Assembly (NCBI RefSeq): GCF_017410345.1 | Contig: NZ_JAFQQZ010000044.1 | Coordinates: 1 to 64,000 of the forward strand | DNA length: 64,000 nucleotides | Direction of reading: 5' to 3' | Source: Methanobrevibacter sp. | GTDB lineage: Archaea; Methanobacteriota; Methanobacteria; Methanobacteriales; Methanobacteriaceae | Shown: positions 8,603 to 17,822 of the stretch, piece after piece | How the letters are laid out: each line of letters opens with the position of its first letter | Numbering within the stretch: position 1 is the first letter of the stretch | Notes under the pieces: model-generated | What the model was told of the DNA's origin: nothing | Seen by the model: the letters and a program-made list of their open reading frames with translations, nothing else | Databases searched by the model: none | Translations under genes and position numbers: made by a program

Positions 8603-9870
8603 GCTTCAATAACTGTTTTTCCTCCCATATAAGGCACTAAGACCTCTGGGACCTTTACACTTCCATCCGCTTGCTGATAGTTTTCCAAAATGCAACATAT
8701 GGTTCTTTCAGTAGCAATAGCTGTACTGTTTAATGTGTGCAATGTTTGAGCGTCTCCAGATCCTGCCCTACCGACTCTGGTCTTGGTCTTTCTTGCTTGA
8801 TAATCGCCACAATTGGTACAGGACACCAATTCCCTGAATGCACCTGAACCTGGGAACCATGCCTCAAGGTCATACTTGATGGCTGCATTGTCATTCAATG
8901 CAGATGAAACAATAGCCACAATCTGATATGGAAGACCTAATTTCTTATAGATGCTTTCAGTGACTTCCAAGAGTCTCTTATGCTCATTCTTGCTCTCTTC
9001 AGGATTTGAGAAAATGAACTGTTCAATCTTTTCAAACTGGTGAACCCTAAAGATTCCTAAAGTGTCCTTTCCATGGGATCCTGCCTCTTTTCTAAAGCAG
9101 GTGGAAAGCGCACAGTATCTTAAAGGCAAGTCTTCAGGATTGATGATTTCGTCCCTGTGAAGAGCTGCAAGTGTCTGTTCAGCAGTTGCAATCAAGTATA
9201 AGTCCTCATTTTCTACCTTATATAAGGTCTCTTCAAACTCACCGAGCTCTGAAGTCTCAGCTGCAACTTCACTCTTTACAAAGAAAGGAGTTTGCATAGG
9301 AATGTACCCTTCTCCTTCAAGCTCGTTCAATGCAAATTGAATCAAAGCTAAATTGAGATGCAATATGTCTCTTTTCAAGTAGTAGAATCTTGCACCTGCA
9401 ATGCTTGCTGCAGTTTCAATGTCTGCACCATCGATCTTTTCAATCAAGTCCACGTGGTTTAAAGGCTCAAAATCAAATTCAGTCAATTCTCCAACAGTCC
9501 TTACAACCACATTGTCATCTTCAGTGTCTGAAACAGGAACATCCTCATCGATGATGTTTCCAACTTTGTATCTGTAATCATCCCTAAGCTCAAGGTATTC
9601 TGCATTTTTGGCATTCAATTCCTTTATTTCATCTGCCACCGCCTTACTTTTGGCAATGACTTCCTCCATATTGCCTTCCTGCTTAGCTTTTTTGAATGAT
9701 TTGGATAACTTGTTTTTCTCTGCCCTTAATGAGTTTAATCTCCTTTCACCTTCTCTCCATAAGGTGTCATATTCAATAACCTTTTCAGCATTTTCTGTGC
9801 TTCTGAACCTTTTCTCCTCAGAGTCAAATATCAAATCAGGGTTTTCTCTGAATAATTTAATGTCTAGCAA
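8593..9870 (-). CDS. serS: serine--tRNA ligase, canonical type
   Basis: Charges tRNA-Ser (and tRNA-Sec where present) with serine in the cytoplasm. Residues 1 to about 105 form the coiled-coil tRNA-binding arm (RAEKNKLSKSFKKAKQEGNM), followed by the class II catalytic core with motif 2 (CFRKEAGSHGKDTLGIFRVHQFEKIEQF) as two adjoining blocks and motif 3 near TLNSTAIATERTICCILENY. 425 residues is normal for the common bacterial/eukaryal-type enzyme. It is clearly not the divergent zinc-dependent methanogen-type SerRS found in some relatives. Monocistronic, with its own terminator. Confidence 0.95.
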   Translation of the reverse strand: MLDIKLFRENPDLIFDSEEKRFRSTENAEKVIEYDTLWREGERRLNSLRAEKNKLSKSFKKAKQEGNMEEVIAKSKAVADEIKELNAKNAEYLELRDDYRYKVGNIIDEDVPVSDTEDDNVVVRTVGELTEFDFEPLNHVDLIEKIDGADIETAASIAGARFYYLKRDILHLNLALIQFALNELEGEGYIPMQTPFFVKSEVAAETSELGEFEETLYKVENEDLYLIATAEQTLAALHRDEIINPEDLPLRYCALSTCFRKEAGSHGKDTLGIFRVHQFEKIEQFIFSNPEESKNEHKRLLEVTESIYKKLGLPYQIVAIVSSALNDNAAIKYDLEAWFPGSGAFRELVSCTNCGDYQARKTKTRVGRAGSGDAQTLHTLNSTAIATERTICCILENYQQADGSVKVPEVLVPYMGGKTVIEAKE

Positions 9871-10012
9871 TTTTTATTCTCCTTCTAAATGAATAAATGA
9901 TTAATAATTATAATTTGATAATTTTTATTAAATTGAATAAATTTTTTTAAAAAAAATTTTACTATAAACTAATATATTTTTCTTATTTAATAATTATTTT
10001 GATTGATTGAGA

Positions 10013-10642
10013 TTATTTTAATTCATTGATTAAAAAGGAATATCTTGATTCGGCTTTCAAAATCGGGTCTTTGGAAATGTTATTATGACTTAATATCCTT
10101 ATGAATCTTTTAGTGTCATCTTCAAGATCTTCCCTTTTTAAGACTTCTTCCTCCAAATAGTCAGGATAAACCAAATAGCCATAATCCAAATCAGAATTAT
10201 CTTCATCATTGCCATCTTTATCATATTTGAAATCGATTACATTTGCTCCAATATCTGAAACTATGTCCTTTAAGAACTCTGAATAGACCTTTACTTTTTT
10301 ATCCTTATTGAGTTCTCTTATTTTATCAAATTCCTCTTCATCAAAAAGAGCATATTCAACATCATCCTTATAATCATTAAAAATGACTTCAATCTCTTCA
10401 CAATCAATTGCTTTTTCAATCAAATTCTTTTCAAAAAGATAATCGGACACTGTTTTAATGCTTTCCTTGATTTGACTGAATGTATTTATTCTGATGGCTA
10501 ATGAATCCATTTTCACCTTGCTTTCAGAAAGCAAAATGGCAAAATCCCCTTCTTCCTCATCTGGGAACCTGTTTACCTTAAAGTCTTCAAGTCCTGCCCA
10601 TTCCACTATCTGCCTGCACATTGGAGTTGTAACAACTATCAT
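10013..10642 (-). CDS. conserved hypothetical acidic protein
   Basis: Not recognised. 209 residues, acidic, with no membrane segment. The N-terminus (MIVVTTPMCRQIVEWAGLED) looks like a Rossmann-like strand-helix and the centre is dominated by Asp/Glu/Lys. It lies divergently opposite comB with 100 bases between the genes; I believe relatives exist only in Methanobacteriales but could not check this. No motif allows a functional call. Confidence 0.6.
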   Translation of the reverse strand: MIVVTTPMCRQIVEWAGLEDFKVNRFPDEEEGDFAILLSESKVKMDSLAIRINTFSQIKESIKTVSDYLFEKNLIEKAIDCEEIEVIFNDYKDDVEYALFDEEEFDKIRELNKDKKVKVYSEFLKDIVSDIGANVIDFKYDKDGNDEDNSDLDYGYLVYPDYLEEEVLKREDLEDDTKRFIRILSHNNISKDPILKAESRYSFLINELK

Positions 10643-10742
10643 AATATTCCTCTAATAAAAATAGAACTTAATACTTATTAAATATTATATATTACAAAAT
10701 ATAAAAATTATATTAGTTAAGCATAGAATTAGAGGCTTGAAA

Positions 10743-11486
10743 GTGAAGGTAAGTTTAAGTTTTGAAAAAGGTTCATCAAAAGACCTATCCATTATGGTTG
10801 ATGCGTTAAGGGCAAGCAGCACAATGATTTTTGCTCTGGATAAATTCAAGGATATCTATCCGGTATACACTCCAGAGGAAGCAATGGAAATTGCTAAGGA
10901 AAAAGATGCTGCATTGGCAGGGGAGAGGACCGGTAGAACAATTGAAGGGTTTGAACTTGGAAATTCACCTGGTGAAATGAAAGCATATAATGGTGAAAAG
11001 GATTCCTTGGTTCTTACAACAACAAATGGAATAAGGGTGTTGGAAAATATGGAATCTGAAATCGTTCTGATTGGATCATTTGTCAATGCAAAGGCCTGTG
11101 CAAAGGCAGCATGCAAGCTTGCAAGAGAGCACATTGAAATCGTCATGGGAGGATTTGAAAGAACATTTGCAATAGAGGACTTCTTGGCAGCAGGTGAAAT
11201 AATTTATTGGATCCAAAAGGAATTGGAAGAGGAAAATAAATTGAATATCGATGACATAGCCTACTATGAAGAGGAAACAGGCATAACAGAATATGCGCTT
11301 TCAGCCATATTGGCAAGCAGAGACAAGGAAAAGGTAGAGAAAGTCTCCATAAAATCAAAATCAGGACGTCGTCTTGCATATTTGGGATATGAGGATGATG
11401 TCAATCTATGTGTGAAAATCAATATAAGTGAAAATGTTGGAATCTATAAGGATGGAAAAATCACACTATATGAAAATCAGGAATAA
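10743..11486 (+). CDS. comB: 2-phosphosulfolactate phosphatase
   Basis: Removes phosphate from 2-phosphosulfolactate, the second step of coenzyme M synthesis from phosphoenolpyruvate. Family motifs are VDALRASSTMIFAL near the N-terminus, LAGERTGRTIEGFELGNSP and TTTNGIRVLE. Length is right for ComB. The longest frame begins at a TTG (10737) that nearly touches the AGAGG ribosome site; the GTG at 10743 is spaced 7 bases from it and gives VKVSLSFEKGSSKD, so it is preferred. The CoM gene comC lies about 23 kb away in this window. Confidence 0.93.
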   Translation: MKVSLSFEKGSSKDLSIMVDALRASSTMIFALDKFKDIYPVYTPEEAMEIAKEKDAALAGERTGRTIEGFELGNSPGEMKAYNGEKDSLVLTTTNGIRVLENMESEIVLIGSFVNAKACAKAACKLAREHIEIVMGGFERTFAIEDFLAAGEIIYWIQKELEEENKLNIDDIAYYEEETGITEYALSAILASRDKEKVEKVSIKSKSGRRLAYLGYEDDVNLCVKINISENVGIYKDGKITLYENQE

Positions 11487-11595
11487 ATTGAAAATCATAA
11501 TCCCATTTACACAAAGTTTATAAGCATAACTAATATAATTAATATAGTAATGAAAAACAATAATTCATAAAGAAATTTTATAAAGAAGGAATCTA

Positions 11596-12762
11596 ATGAT
11601 TAGAGAATGTTTAAAGATTATAGGAACCGCACATGTGTCTCAAGATAGTGCCGATGAAGTAAGGGCAGCCATTTTGGAAGACCAGCCTGATGTGGTGGCC
11701 ATTGAATTGGATAGAGGACGATACCAAAGATTGATGAATGAGAGAAACGGTATCGTGGAAGATGACTCAATCCATATCACTGAAATCATCAAGGAAAACA
11801 AGGTAGGGGTTTTCCTGGTCACAACAATCCTTTCCTATATGCAAAATAAGATCGGTGAGGATGTGGACATCAAGCCGGGTGCCGAAATGGTTTCTGCAAT
11901 TGAAGCCTCAGAAGAGATCGGCTGCAGAATCGCACTCATTGACAGAGACATCAATGTCACTTTGCAAAGGGTATTGAACAGCATGAGCGCTTGGGAAAAA
12001 CTGAAGTTCCTGTATGGAATTGTCGCCTCAGTATTCTCCTCAGATGAAGAGGAACTGGACATTGAAGAGTTGAAACAGCAGGCCAATATTGACCAGGCCA
12101 TGGAATACTTCAAGGAAATCTCACCTGGAGCATACAACGCACTTGTTAAGGAAAGGGACGCTTATCTTGCAAAGGGAATATTGAACATTCCGGAAGATAA
12201 GGTAATAGCTGTTGTAGGTGCAGGACACAGGGAAGGAATAATCAGTTTTCTTGACAATCCAGAAACCATACCAAGCTATAGAGAACTGAATGATATGAAC
12301 AGCAAAGGAGGAATTCCTTGGCTTAAAATCATTTTGGCATTGATTCCAATCTCATTTGTCGTGATATTTTTTCTTGCTTGGATGAATGGAATTCACATAG
12401 AAGGGGACATTGCACAGTTCATTGTAATCAGCATGATAATGGGTTTCATAGGTTCAATCGTCTCAGGATCCAAAATCCAATCAGCCATCATCGGAGGACT
12501 TGTCGCTCCACTTACCATCATTCACCCATTGCTTGCTGCAGGATGGTTTTCAGGACTTGCAGAAGCCAAATTCAGAAGGGTGAGAAGACAGGACATCAAT
12601 AATTTAGGCAAGATAGAAAGCTTTAGGGATTTATGGAACAATAATATCATTAGGATTTTGCTTGTGGTTGTTGGAACAAACATTGGAGTGAGCATTGCAA
12701 CACTCATCATATTGCCATCACAAGTGTTTATTCCATTGTTCATGAAATTATTTGGAGGATAA
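11596..12762 (+). CDS. TraB/PrgY-family membrane protein
   Basis: Member of the TraB/PrgY/GumN family, named for proteins that shut down peptide pheromone activity in enterococci; its archaeal role is unknown. The N-terminus has the two family GxxH/E motifs: IIGTAHVSQDSADEV and VVAIELDRGRYQRLM, with VVGAGHREGI near residue 210, which together suggest a metal-dependent hydrolase-like fold. The last 150 residues contain about four membrane helices. Start supported by AAGGA. It lies between comB and the DUF1922 gene on the same strand; from memory that order also occurs in Methanothermobacter. Confidence 0.88.
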   Translation: MIRECLKIIGTAHVSQDSADEVRAAILEDQPDVVAIELDRGRYQRLMNERNGIVEDDSIHITEIIKENKVGVFLVTTILSYMQNKIGEDVDIKPGAEMVSAIEASEEIGCRIALIDRDINVTLQRVLNSMSAWEKLKFLYGIVASVFSSDEEELDIEELKQQANIDQAMEYFKEISPGAYNALVKERDAYLAKGILNIPEDKVIAVVGAGHREGIISFLDNPETIPSYRELNDMNSKGGIPWLKIILALIPISFVVIFFLAWMNGIHIEGDIAQFIVISMIMGFIGSIVSGSKIQSAIIGGLVAPLTIIHPLLAAGWFSGLAEAKFRRVRRQDINNLGKIESFRDLWNNNIIRILLVVVGTNIGVSIATLIILPSQVFIPLFMKLFGG

Positions 12763-12804
12763 AAATTAATTAATTTGAATTTTTTCCTAAATGAGGTTAT
12801 TTAG

Positions 12805-13065
12805 ATGTATTTAATATTTAGATGCGACTGCGGAAGGGTATTGTATGCAAAAAAAGGAGTCGCTACCAGAAAATGTCCATGCGGAAAGACAATCAAGGTA
12901 AAAAGCCGCAGAATCCTTCAAAAAGTGGAAACTGCAGAAGATGCAATATATGTGGTGCAGAAGATGCAAGAGGAAATTTACGGAGAATCCGTATTCAGCA
13001 CTGCAGAGGAATTCAAGAACAATAAGTTTCTCAATCAATTGGATAGAAAAATGAAGGAATTATAA
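12805..13065 (+). CDS. DUF1922 zinc-ribbon protein
   Basis: Small zinc-ribbon protein of unknown role. Residues 8-27 carry CDCGRVLYAKKGVATRKCPC, two CXC half-sites expected to bind zinc, followed by GKTIKVKSRRIL and a helical C-terminal half. This matches DUF1922, whose type member is MTH1184 of Methanothermobacter. 86 residues. GAGGT precedes the start. It closely follows the TraB-family gene (42 bases), so co-transcription is likely. Confidence 0.88.
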   Translation: MYLIFRCDCGRVLYAKKGVATRKCPCGKTIKVKSRRILQKVETAEDAIYVVQKMQEEIYGESVFSTAEEFKNNKFLNQLDRKMKEL

Positions 13066-13206
13066 TATTCTAATCAATCAAAGAAATTATAATGAAATTG
13101 TTATAAAATCATAAGAAAATCGTGATTAAATTGCTCAAAAAACATTAAATTTATAAATAGAATTATAAAAAAATTATTTTTAAAAATATAATCTTTTAAG
13201 GACTTA

Positions 13207-14553
13207 ATGGAAATGGACTCGATAATTATAGGAATTGAAATTTTAGTAATAATAATTTTAATCGTGCTCAATGGACTTTTCTCCCTTGCAGAAATTGCAG
13301 TGGTATCCACAAGAAGAATCAGAATGCAAAAAATCGCAGACGATGGAGATAAAAGAGCGGCCGCTGTTTTAGGCTTTATGGATAATATCAGTGACTTCTT
13401 ATCTACCGTTCAAGTAGGTATAACCTTTACTGCAATTATCACAGGGGCAATCGGCGGAACTACTTTTTCTGAACCTTTAGGTAATTTCTTAAGCCCATAC
13501 ATACCTTACAGTTACCAATTAAGCTTCATATTCGTTATTCTTGTAACCACATACTTTACAATCTTGATTGGTGAAATCGTACCTAAAAGAATGGCATTGA
13601 ATGACCCTGAAGGATATTCCTTGAAAACCGCAAAATTCATGAAAATAAGTTCATTGATCTGCAAGCCAGTTGTAAAATTGCTTGACAGTTCCACTAATCT
13701 CGCTTTAAGAATTGTTGGCTCCAAACCAAAGGAAGACCTTGTCACTGAAGAGGAAGTCAAGCTTCTTATTGAAGAGGGTATTGAAGACGGAACAATAGCT
13801 GAAGAGGAAGAAGAGATCATTAAAAGAGTGTTCCGTTTGGATGACCAAAAAGTGGATATGATAATGACTCCAAGAAGTGAAATCATCTGGCTGGACTTGG
13901 AAGATGACTTGGAAGAGAACAAGGAAAGAATCATTGAAAGTAAAAGATCTATCTTCCCTGTAGCCGATGGAGAATTGGATGACTTCATTGGTGTTGTTCA
14001 GGCAAAGGACTTGTTAAGTGAAATCTTTTCAGGAAATGATGTTGACATTAAGGAAAGCGTCAAATCCCCATTGGTCGTTCCTGAGAATATGCTTTCAATG
14101 GACTTGCTTCAAGAGTTCAAGGAAAACAGAGAATATGTTCATATGGTTCTTGTTGTGGATGAATTCGGAAGTGTTGTGGGACTCATTACCTTAAACGACC
14201 TTCTTGAAGGAATCGTAGGGGATATTCCTGGTATCGATGAGGAAGATGATCCTAAAGCGATTGAGAGAAAAGACAATTCATGGTTGATTGATGGAAGGTT
14301 CTCCATTGAAGACTTTAAGGACTTATTTGAGATTGAAAAGGAAATGCCTAATGAAGTGGAAGATGGTTATACAACCATTGCAGGATTCATCCTTTCACAC
14401 GCAGGAAAGATTCCGGACACTGGTGAAATATTCCATGAAGGCAAGTTTACCTTTGAAATAGTTGATATGGATGCAAACCATATCGATAAGATCTTGGTAA
14501 CAGTCAACGAAGAGGATGCTAATAAGTTAGACTTAGAAAGCGATGAAGACTAG
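13207..14553 (+). CDS. CorC/HlyC-type membrane protein (DUF21-CBS-CorC)
   Basis: Membrane protein of the CNNM/CorC family, probably involved in magnesium or other cation efflux. The N-terminal DUF21 domain has three to four membrane helices (IIIGIEILVIIILIVLNGLF; YFTILIGEIVPKRMAL), then a CBS pair (VDMIMTPRSEIIWLDLEDD; MVLVVDEFGSVVGLITLND) and the C-terminal CorC/HlyC domain (SWLIDGRFSIEDF). 448 residues, normal length. The next gene, a sodium/calcium exchanger, starts 10 bases after its stop, so the two form an ion-homeostasis operon. Confidence 0.92.
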   Translation: MEMDSIIIGIEILVIIILIVLNGLFSLAEIAVVSTRRIRMQKIADDGDKRAAAVLGFMDNISDFLSTVQVGITFTAIITGAIGGTTFSEPLGNFLSPYIPYSYQLSFIFVILVTTYFTILIGEIVPKRMALNDPEGYSLKTAKFMKISSLICKPVVKLLDSSTNLALRIVGSKPKEDLVTEEEVKLLIEEGIEDGTIAEEEEEIIKRVFRLDDQKVDMIMTPRSEIIWLDLEDDLEENKERIIESKRSIFPVADGELDDFIGVVQAKDLLSEIFSGNDVDIKESVKSPLVVPENMLSMDLLQEFKENREYVHMVLVVDEFGSVVGLITLNDLLEGIVGDIPGIDEEDDPKAIERKDNSWLIDGRFSIEDFKDLFEIEKEMPNEVEDGYTTIAGFILSHAGKIPDTGEIFHEGKFTFEIVDMDANHIDKILVTVNEEDANKLDLESDED

Positions 14554-14563
14554 GGGATGAAAG

Positions 14564-15505
14564 ATGGAACTTATCATTCAAATCATTTTACTTATCATAG
14601 GATTTGTGCTTTTGATTAAAGGTGCGGACGTATTTGTAGATGGTGCAAGTAATGTAGCCTACAATTTGAAGATTCCTACAATAATCGTTGGATTGACAAT
14701 AGTCGCATTCGGTACAAGCGCACCTGAAGCTGCAGTTTCCATTACCTCAGCATTCGCTGGAACCAATGCAATTTCATTAGGAAACGTTATTGGTAGTAAC
14801 ATCTTCAATATTTTAGCTGTTGTCGGTGTTTCCGCATTGGTCGGAACATTAACCGTAGATAAGATTCTAATTAAAAGAGATTTCCCATTTTTAGTTATTT
14901 CAACAATAGGCCTGCTTGCAATAGCTATCATCTTTGGAGAGCTTAGCAGACTCTGCGGAATAATCTTCCTTATCATTATCATTGCTTATGTTTATGTTCT
15001 TGTCCAAGAGGCAAGACAGGACAAGGAAGCCATGTCTGAAGAGATTGAAGTGAAGCTTTCAATACCAAAAGCATTCCTTTACATCATCATTGGTATTGCA
15101 GGCATCATAATCGGTTCCGATTTGGTTGTAGATGGTGCAAGCTTCATTGCAAGTACATTCGGATTAAGCGATGTGCTCATTGGTCTTACCATTGTTGCAA
15201 TAGGAACATCTCTACCTGAGCTTGTTACATCTGTTACTGCTCTTAAAAAAGGAGATAATGGTATTGTAATCGGTAATGTGCTTGGATCAAGCATTTTCAA
15301 TATCCTATTTATTTTAGGTATCAGCAGTGCAATAATGCCTTTGCCAATTGAAGCGGAAATGATATCTGATATAGGATTGATGACTGTAATTACAATCATT
15401 GGTGCAGCATTCGCCTATACTAAAAATGAAGTGGATAAAAAAGAAGGAGCAGTATTGGTTGCCTTATTCATACTCTATATGGCATTTGTTATTTTAAGAA
15501 ATTAA
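14564..15505 (+). CDS. calcium/sodium antiporter (CaCA family, YrbG-like)
   Basis: Exchanges sodium for calcium or a related cation across the membrane. Ten hydrophobic segments are arranged as two inverted halves, each with the family alpha repeat: GTSAPEAAVSITSAFAG with GNVIGSNIFNIL in the first half, and GTSLPELVTSVTALKKG with GNVLGSSIFNIL in the second. 313 residues, normal for prokaryotic members. Translationally close to the CorC-type gene upstream. A hairpin element follows its stop codon directly. Confidence 0.94.
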   Translation: MELIIQIILLIIGFVLLIKGADVFVDGASNVAYNLKIPTIIVGLTIVAFGTSAPEAAVSITSAFAGTNAISLGNVIGSNIFNILAVVGVSALVGTLTVDKILIKRDFPFLVISTIGLLAIAIIFGELSRLCGIIFLIIIIAYVYVLVQEARQDKEAMSEEIEVKLSIPKAFLYIIIGIAGIIIGSDLVVDGASFIASTFGLSDVLIGLTIVAIGTSLPELVTSVTALKKGDNGIVIGNVLGSSIFNILFILGISSAIMPLPIEAEMISDIGLMTVITIIGAAFAYTKNEVDKKEGAVLVALFILYMAFVILRN

Positions 15506-15506
15506 T

Positions 15507-15550
15507 CCAAACTTTTACTTGCCTTCGGCTCGCAAAAGTTTGATCAAAAC
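15507..15550 (+). terminator. GCCTTCGGC-core hairpin after the antiporter gene
   Basis: CAAACTTTT (15508-15516) pairs with AAAAGTTTG (15534-15542), enclosing a GCCTTCGGC core (15521-15529) that forms an inner hairpin. It starts one base after the stop codon. A closely similar sequence follows the geranylgeranyl reductase gene (26862-26897, opposite strand), so this is a repeated terminator-like element. Confidence 0.6.
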
Positions 15551-15600
15551 CTTTTCTATCCTATTTTTTGAAATTTATTCTTAAACAACAATTTCTAATT

Positions 15601-16458
15601 TTATTTTTTATTTTCATTAACAATATCCTTTATTTCACAAGCTTTACAAATCTTAGCTGATGTTGGCTCTCCACATCTTTCACATTCATTTAGAACTGTT
15701 CTGACATTCTCAACATCAAGTGTTTTGATAAATGAATTCAATACATTCTGTTTTGTTCCAGGATGCGTGGACTCTGTATTGTTTAAAAACTCTTTAATCT
15801 TAGCCCTTAGAGAAAGGTTTGAATAAGGACATTCATCCAAATGAATCTCTATTCCATTTAGAATTGCCCACATGCCAACCTCTTTTTCTGGTGTGTTCCA
15901 TAATGGCTTGATTCTTGGAACCAGCTTTTCATGAATCTGATCAAGCTCCGGACCGAATTTAGAGAACTTTACAGTATCCCCTCTTGAAAAGCTCATCAAA
16001 AATGATTGGATCTCATCATCAAGATTATGTCCAGTAGCTATCTTATCTGCACCTATTTCATAAGCAGTCTTATTTAGAATATTACGTCTGAAGACACCAC
16101 AAGGAATGCATGCGCTTTTGAAATAGGAATAAATGTCATCCAATGCAAATCCTTCCTCATCCTTAAAGGATTTTTGAATTAATGGAACATCCAAAAGCTT
16201 TGCATTGCTTACTGCAGCATCGATTCCATGCTGACGGTATCCTTCTATCCCTTCATCAACTGAGATGGCTACAAGCTCAAAGTCAAAATCAGCATTGTCT
16301 TGATAATTCTTAAGTGCATGAAGAGTCAATACGCTATCCTTACCTCCAGATAAGGCAATAGCTATCTTTTCACCAGATTTGATCAATTGATAATCATCAA
16401 TCAACTTGTCTATTCTGCTGAAAATCTTTTCATTGAATTCATCTTTATTCAAACTCAT
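15601..16458 (-). CDS. ncsA: tRNA 2-thiolation protein of the NcsA/Ctu1/TtcA family
   Basis: ATP-dependent tRNA thiolase, expected to make 2-thiouridine at wobble position U34. The PP-loop ALSGGKDS is at about residues 35-42. CIPCGVFRRN holds a CXXC pair (iron-sulfur or catalytic), CPYSNLSLRAK is the family signature, and a C-terminal zinc motif CERCGEP...ICKACEI ends the protein. Most relatives also start with a zinc ribbon; here the protein begins with a short helix instead and no such ribbon can be recovered upstream. Converges on the antiporter gene. Confidence 0.88.
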   Translation of the reverse strand: MSLNKDEFNEKIFSRIDKLIDDYQLIKSGEKIAIALSGGKDSVLTLHALKNYQDNADFDFELVAISVDEGIEGYRQHGIDAAVSNAKLLDVPLIQKSFKDEEGFALDDIYSYFKSACIPCGVFRRNILNKTAYEIGADKIATGHNLDDEIQSFLMSFSRGDTVKFSKFGPELDQIHEKLVPRIKPLWNTPEKEVGMWAILNGIEIHLDECPYSNLSLRAKIKEFLNNTESTHPGTKQNVLNSFIKTLDVENVRTVLNECERCGEPTSAKICKACEIKDIVNENKK

Positions 16459-16828
16459 GATACCACTTAAAAATTAAATTATATTATCTTCTAAAAAAAG
16501 TTTTTCTATTAAATCTTTTATCATACAAAGTATAAAAACTAAACTATGATTGGGAGAGTGATCTTTTAGAATTTATTGATCCTTCTTCTAATCACTCATT
16601 ATCATCACATGAAAAAATTATCAAAACAAGAAACTTTTAACATAATGATTAAATTTTATCATTATATTCAATTTTTTAAAAGTATTATAATATTTTTTTC
16701 AATCTAAAAGAAACTTTTATATTTATTGTTCAATAAACTTTCCCATAACGAATATAATATTTTTATCACATATTATTAGATTTTTCTCTAAATTGTGAAG
16801 AATATTATTATTCAACGAGGTGTTATAA
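16459..16828. other. 370-base intergenic region with structured segment and SDR promoter
   Basis: No gene is evident. Near 16556-16598 GAGTGAT pairs with ATCACTC, flanked by ATGAT/ATCAT, forming a two-part stem; ATAATGA/TCATTAT at about 16639-16663 form a second. A TATA-like box (CTTTTATATTTA, 16714-16725) lies about 105 bases before the SDR ATG, and GAGGTG (16817-16822) is its ribosome site. The upstream half must also hold the divergent ncsA promoter. Confidence 0.4.
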
Positions 16829-17599
16829 ATGAAAAACTATTTTGATATCAAAGATAAAGTAGCTGTAATCACTGGTGGATCATCAGGTTTAGGATTCCAA
16901 ATCGGTAAAGCATATGCTGACCAAGGCGCTAAAGTCATTCTCTTAGCAAGAAGAGAAGAAAGATTAAAAGAAAACGTTGCAGAAATCAAAGAAACATACG
17001 GAGTAGAAGCAGACTACGAAGTTGTTGACGTAACAGACTATGCAAATGTTGAAGCTGCTGCTAAAAACATCATTGACAAATTCGGAAGAGTTGACATCCT
17101 TGTAAACTGTGCAGGTAGAGGATACATGGCTCCTGTAGTTGAACAACCTGTTGAAGAATGGGACAAAGACATTGCAATCGACTTGACCGGTGTATTCTAC
17201 TGCTGCAAAGCATTCGGAGAATATATGGTCAAACAAGAATACGGTAAGATCATCAACATGGGTTCCATCCACTCCAGAGTAGCATTGACTGGTGGATTAA
17301 TTACCGGATATACCGCTGCAAAAGGTGGAGTATACAACCTTACCAAAACATTAGCAGCTGAATGGGCTCCATACAACATTACTGTAAACGCAATCGGTCC
17401 TGCATACTTCGAATCCGAATTGACCGCAGATGTTGTTGGCGATGAACAATTTGATATGTTAATCAAAGCATTCTGTCCAATGGGCAGATGGGGTAAAGAA
17501 GGAGAATTAGATGGAATCGCAATTTACTTGGCATCTGATGCATCCAGTTTCTGTACCGGCCAATTGATTAACATTGACGGCGGATGGACTGCTATCTAA
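16829..17599 (+). CDS. short-chain dehydrogenase/reductase
   Basis: NAD(P)-dependent oxidoreductase with the classical SDR fold. The nucleotide-binding motif TGGSSGLGFQIG is at residues 13-24, NCAGRG near residue 92, the catalytic Ser in NMGSIHSR and the active-site YTAAKGG (YXXXK). 256 residues; most similar in style to gluconate 5-dehydrogenase and 3-oxoacyl-ACP reductases, but the substrate cannot be assigned. Codons are biased to a few AT-ending but translationally favoured forms and the ribosome site is strong (GAGGTG), suggesting high expression. Single gene with a leader of about 85 bases. Confidence 0.92.
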   Translation: MKNYFDIKDKVAVITGGSSGLGFQIGKAYADQGAKVILLARREERLKENVAEIKETYGVEADYEVVDVTDYANVEAAAKNIIDKFGRVDILVNCAGRGYMAPVVEQPVEEWDKDIAIDLTGVFYCCKAFGEYMVKQEYGKIINMGSIHSRVALTGGLITGYTAAKGGVYNLTKTLAAEWAPYNITVNAIGPAYFESELTADVVGDEQFDMLIKAFCPMGRWGKEGELDGIAIYLASDASSFCTGQLINIDGGWTAI

Positions 17600-17822
17600 A
17601 ATTATTGAATATTATTTTCAAAAAGCTAATTCCAGTCTTTAGATGGAAATAGAAAAACCATTTAATATTTTAGTAGGATTATTCTAAAATAGTCTTGCTA
17701 AAATATTCTCCTTTTAAAAAAATTTAAAAAATAAATATATTCTCTTTTTACAATAATTAAAAAAAAAACTATTCTCTCATTTTATAAAGATTAAAAAAAA
17801 AAGTAAAAAAAATTAAAGAAAA

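Noticed and set aside
17600-17822. Further gene-end copies after the DegT aminotransferase
   Set aside because: ATTCTC-type blocks repeat near 17700-17780 but the match to the gene end is only a few bases and low in complexity.
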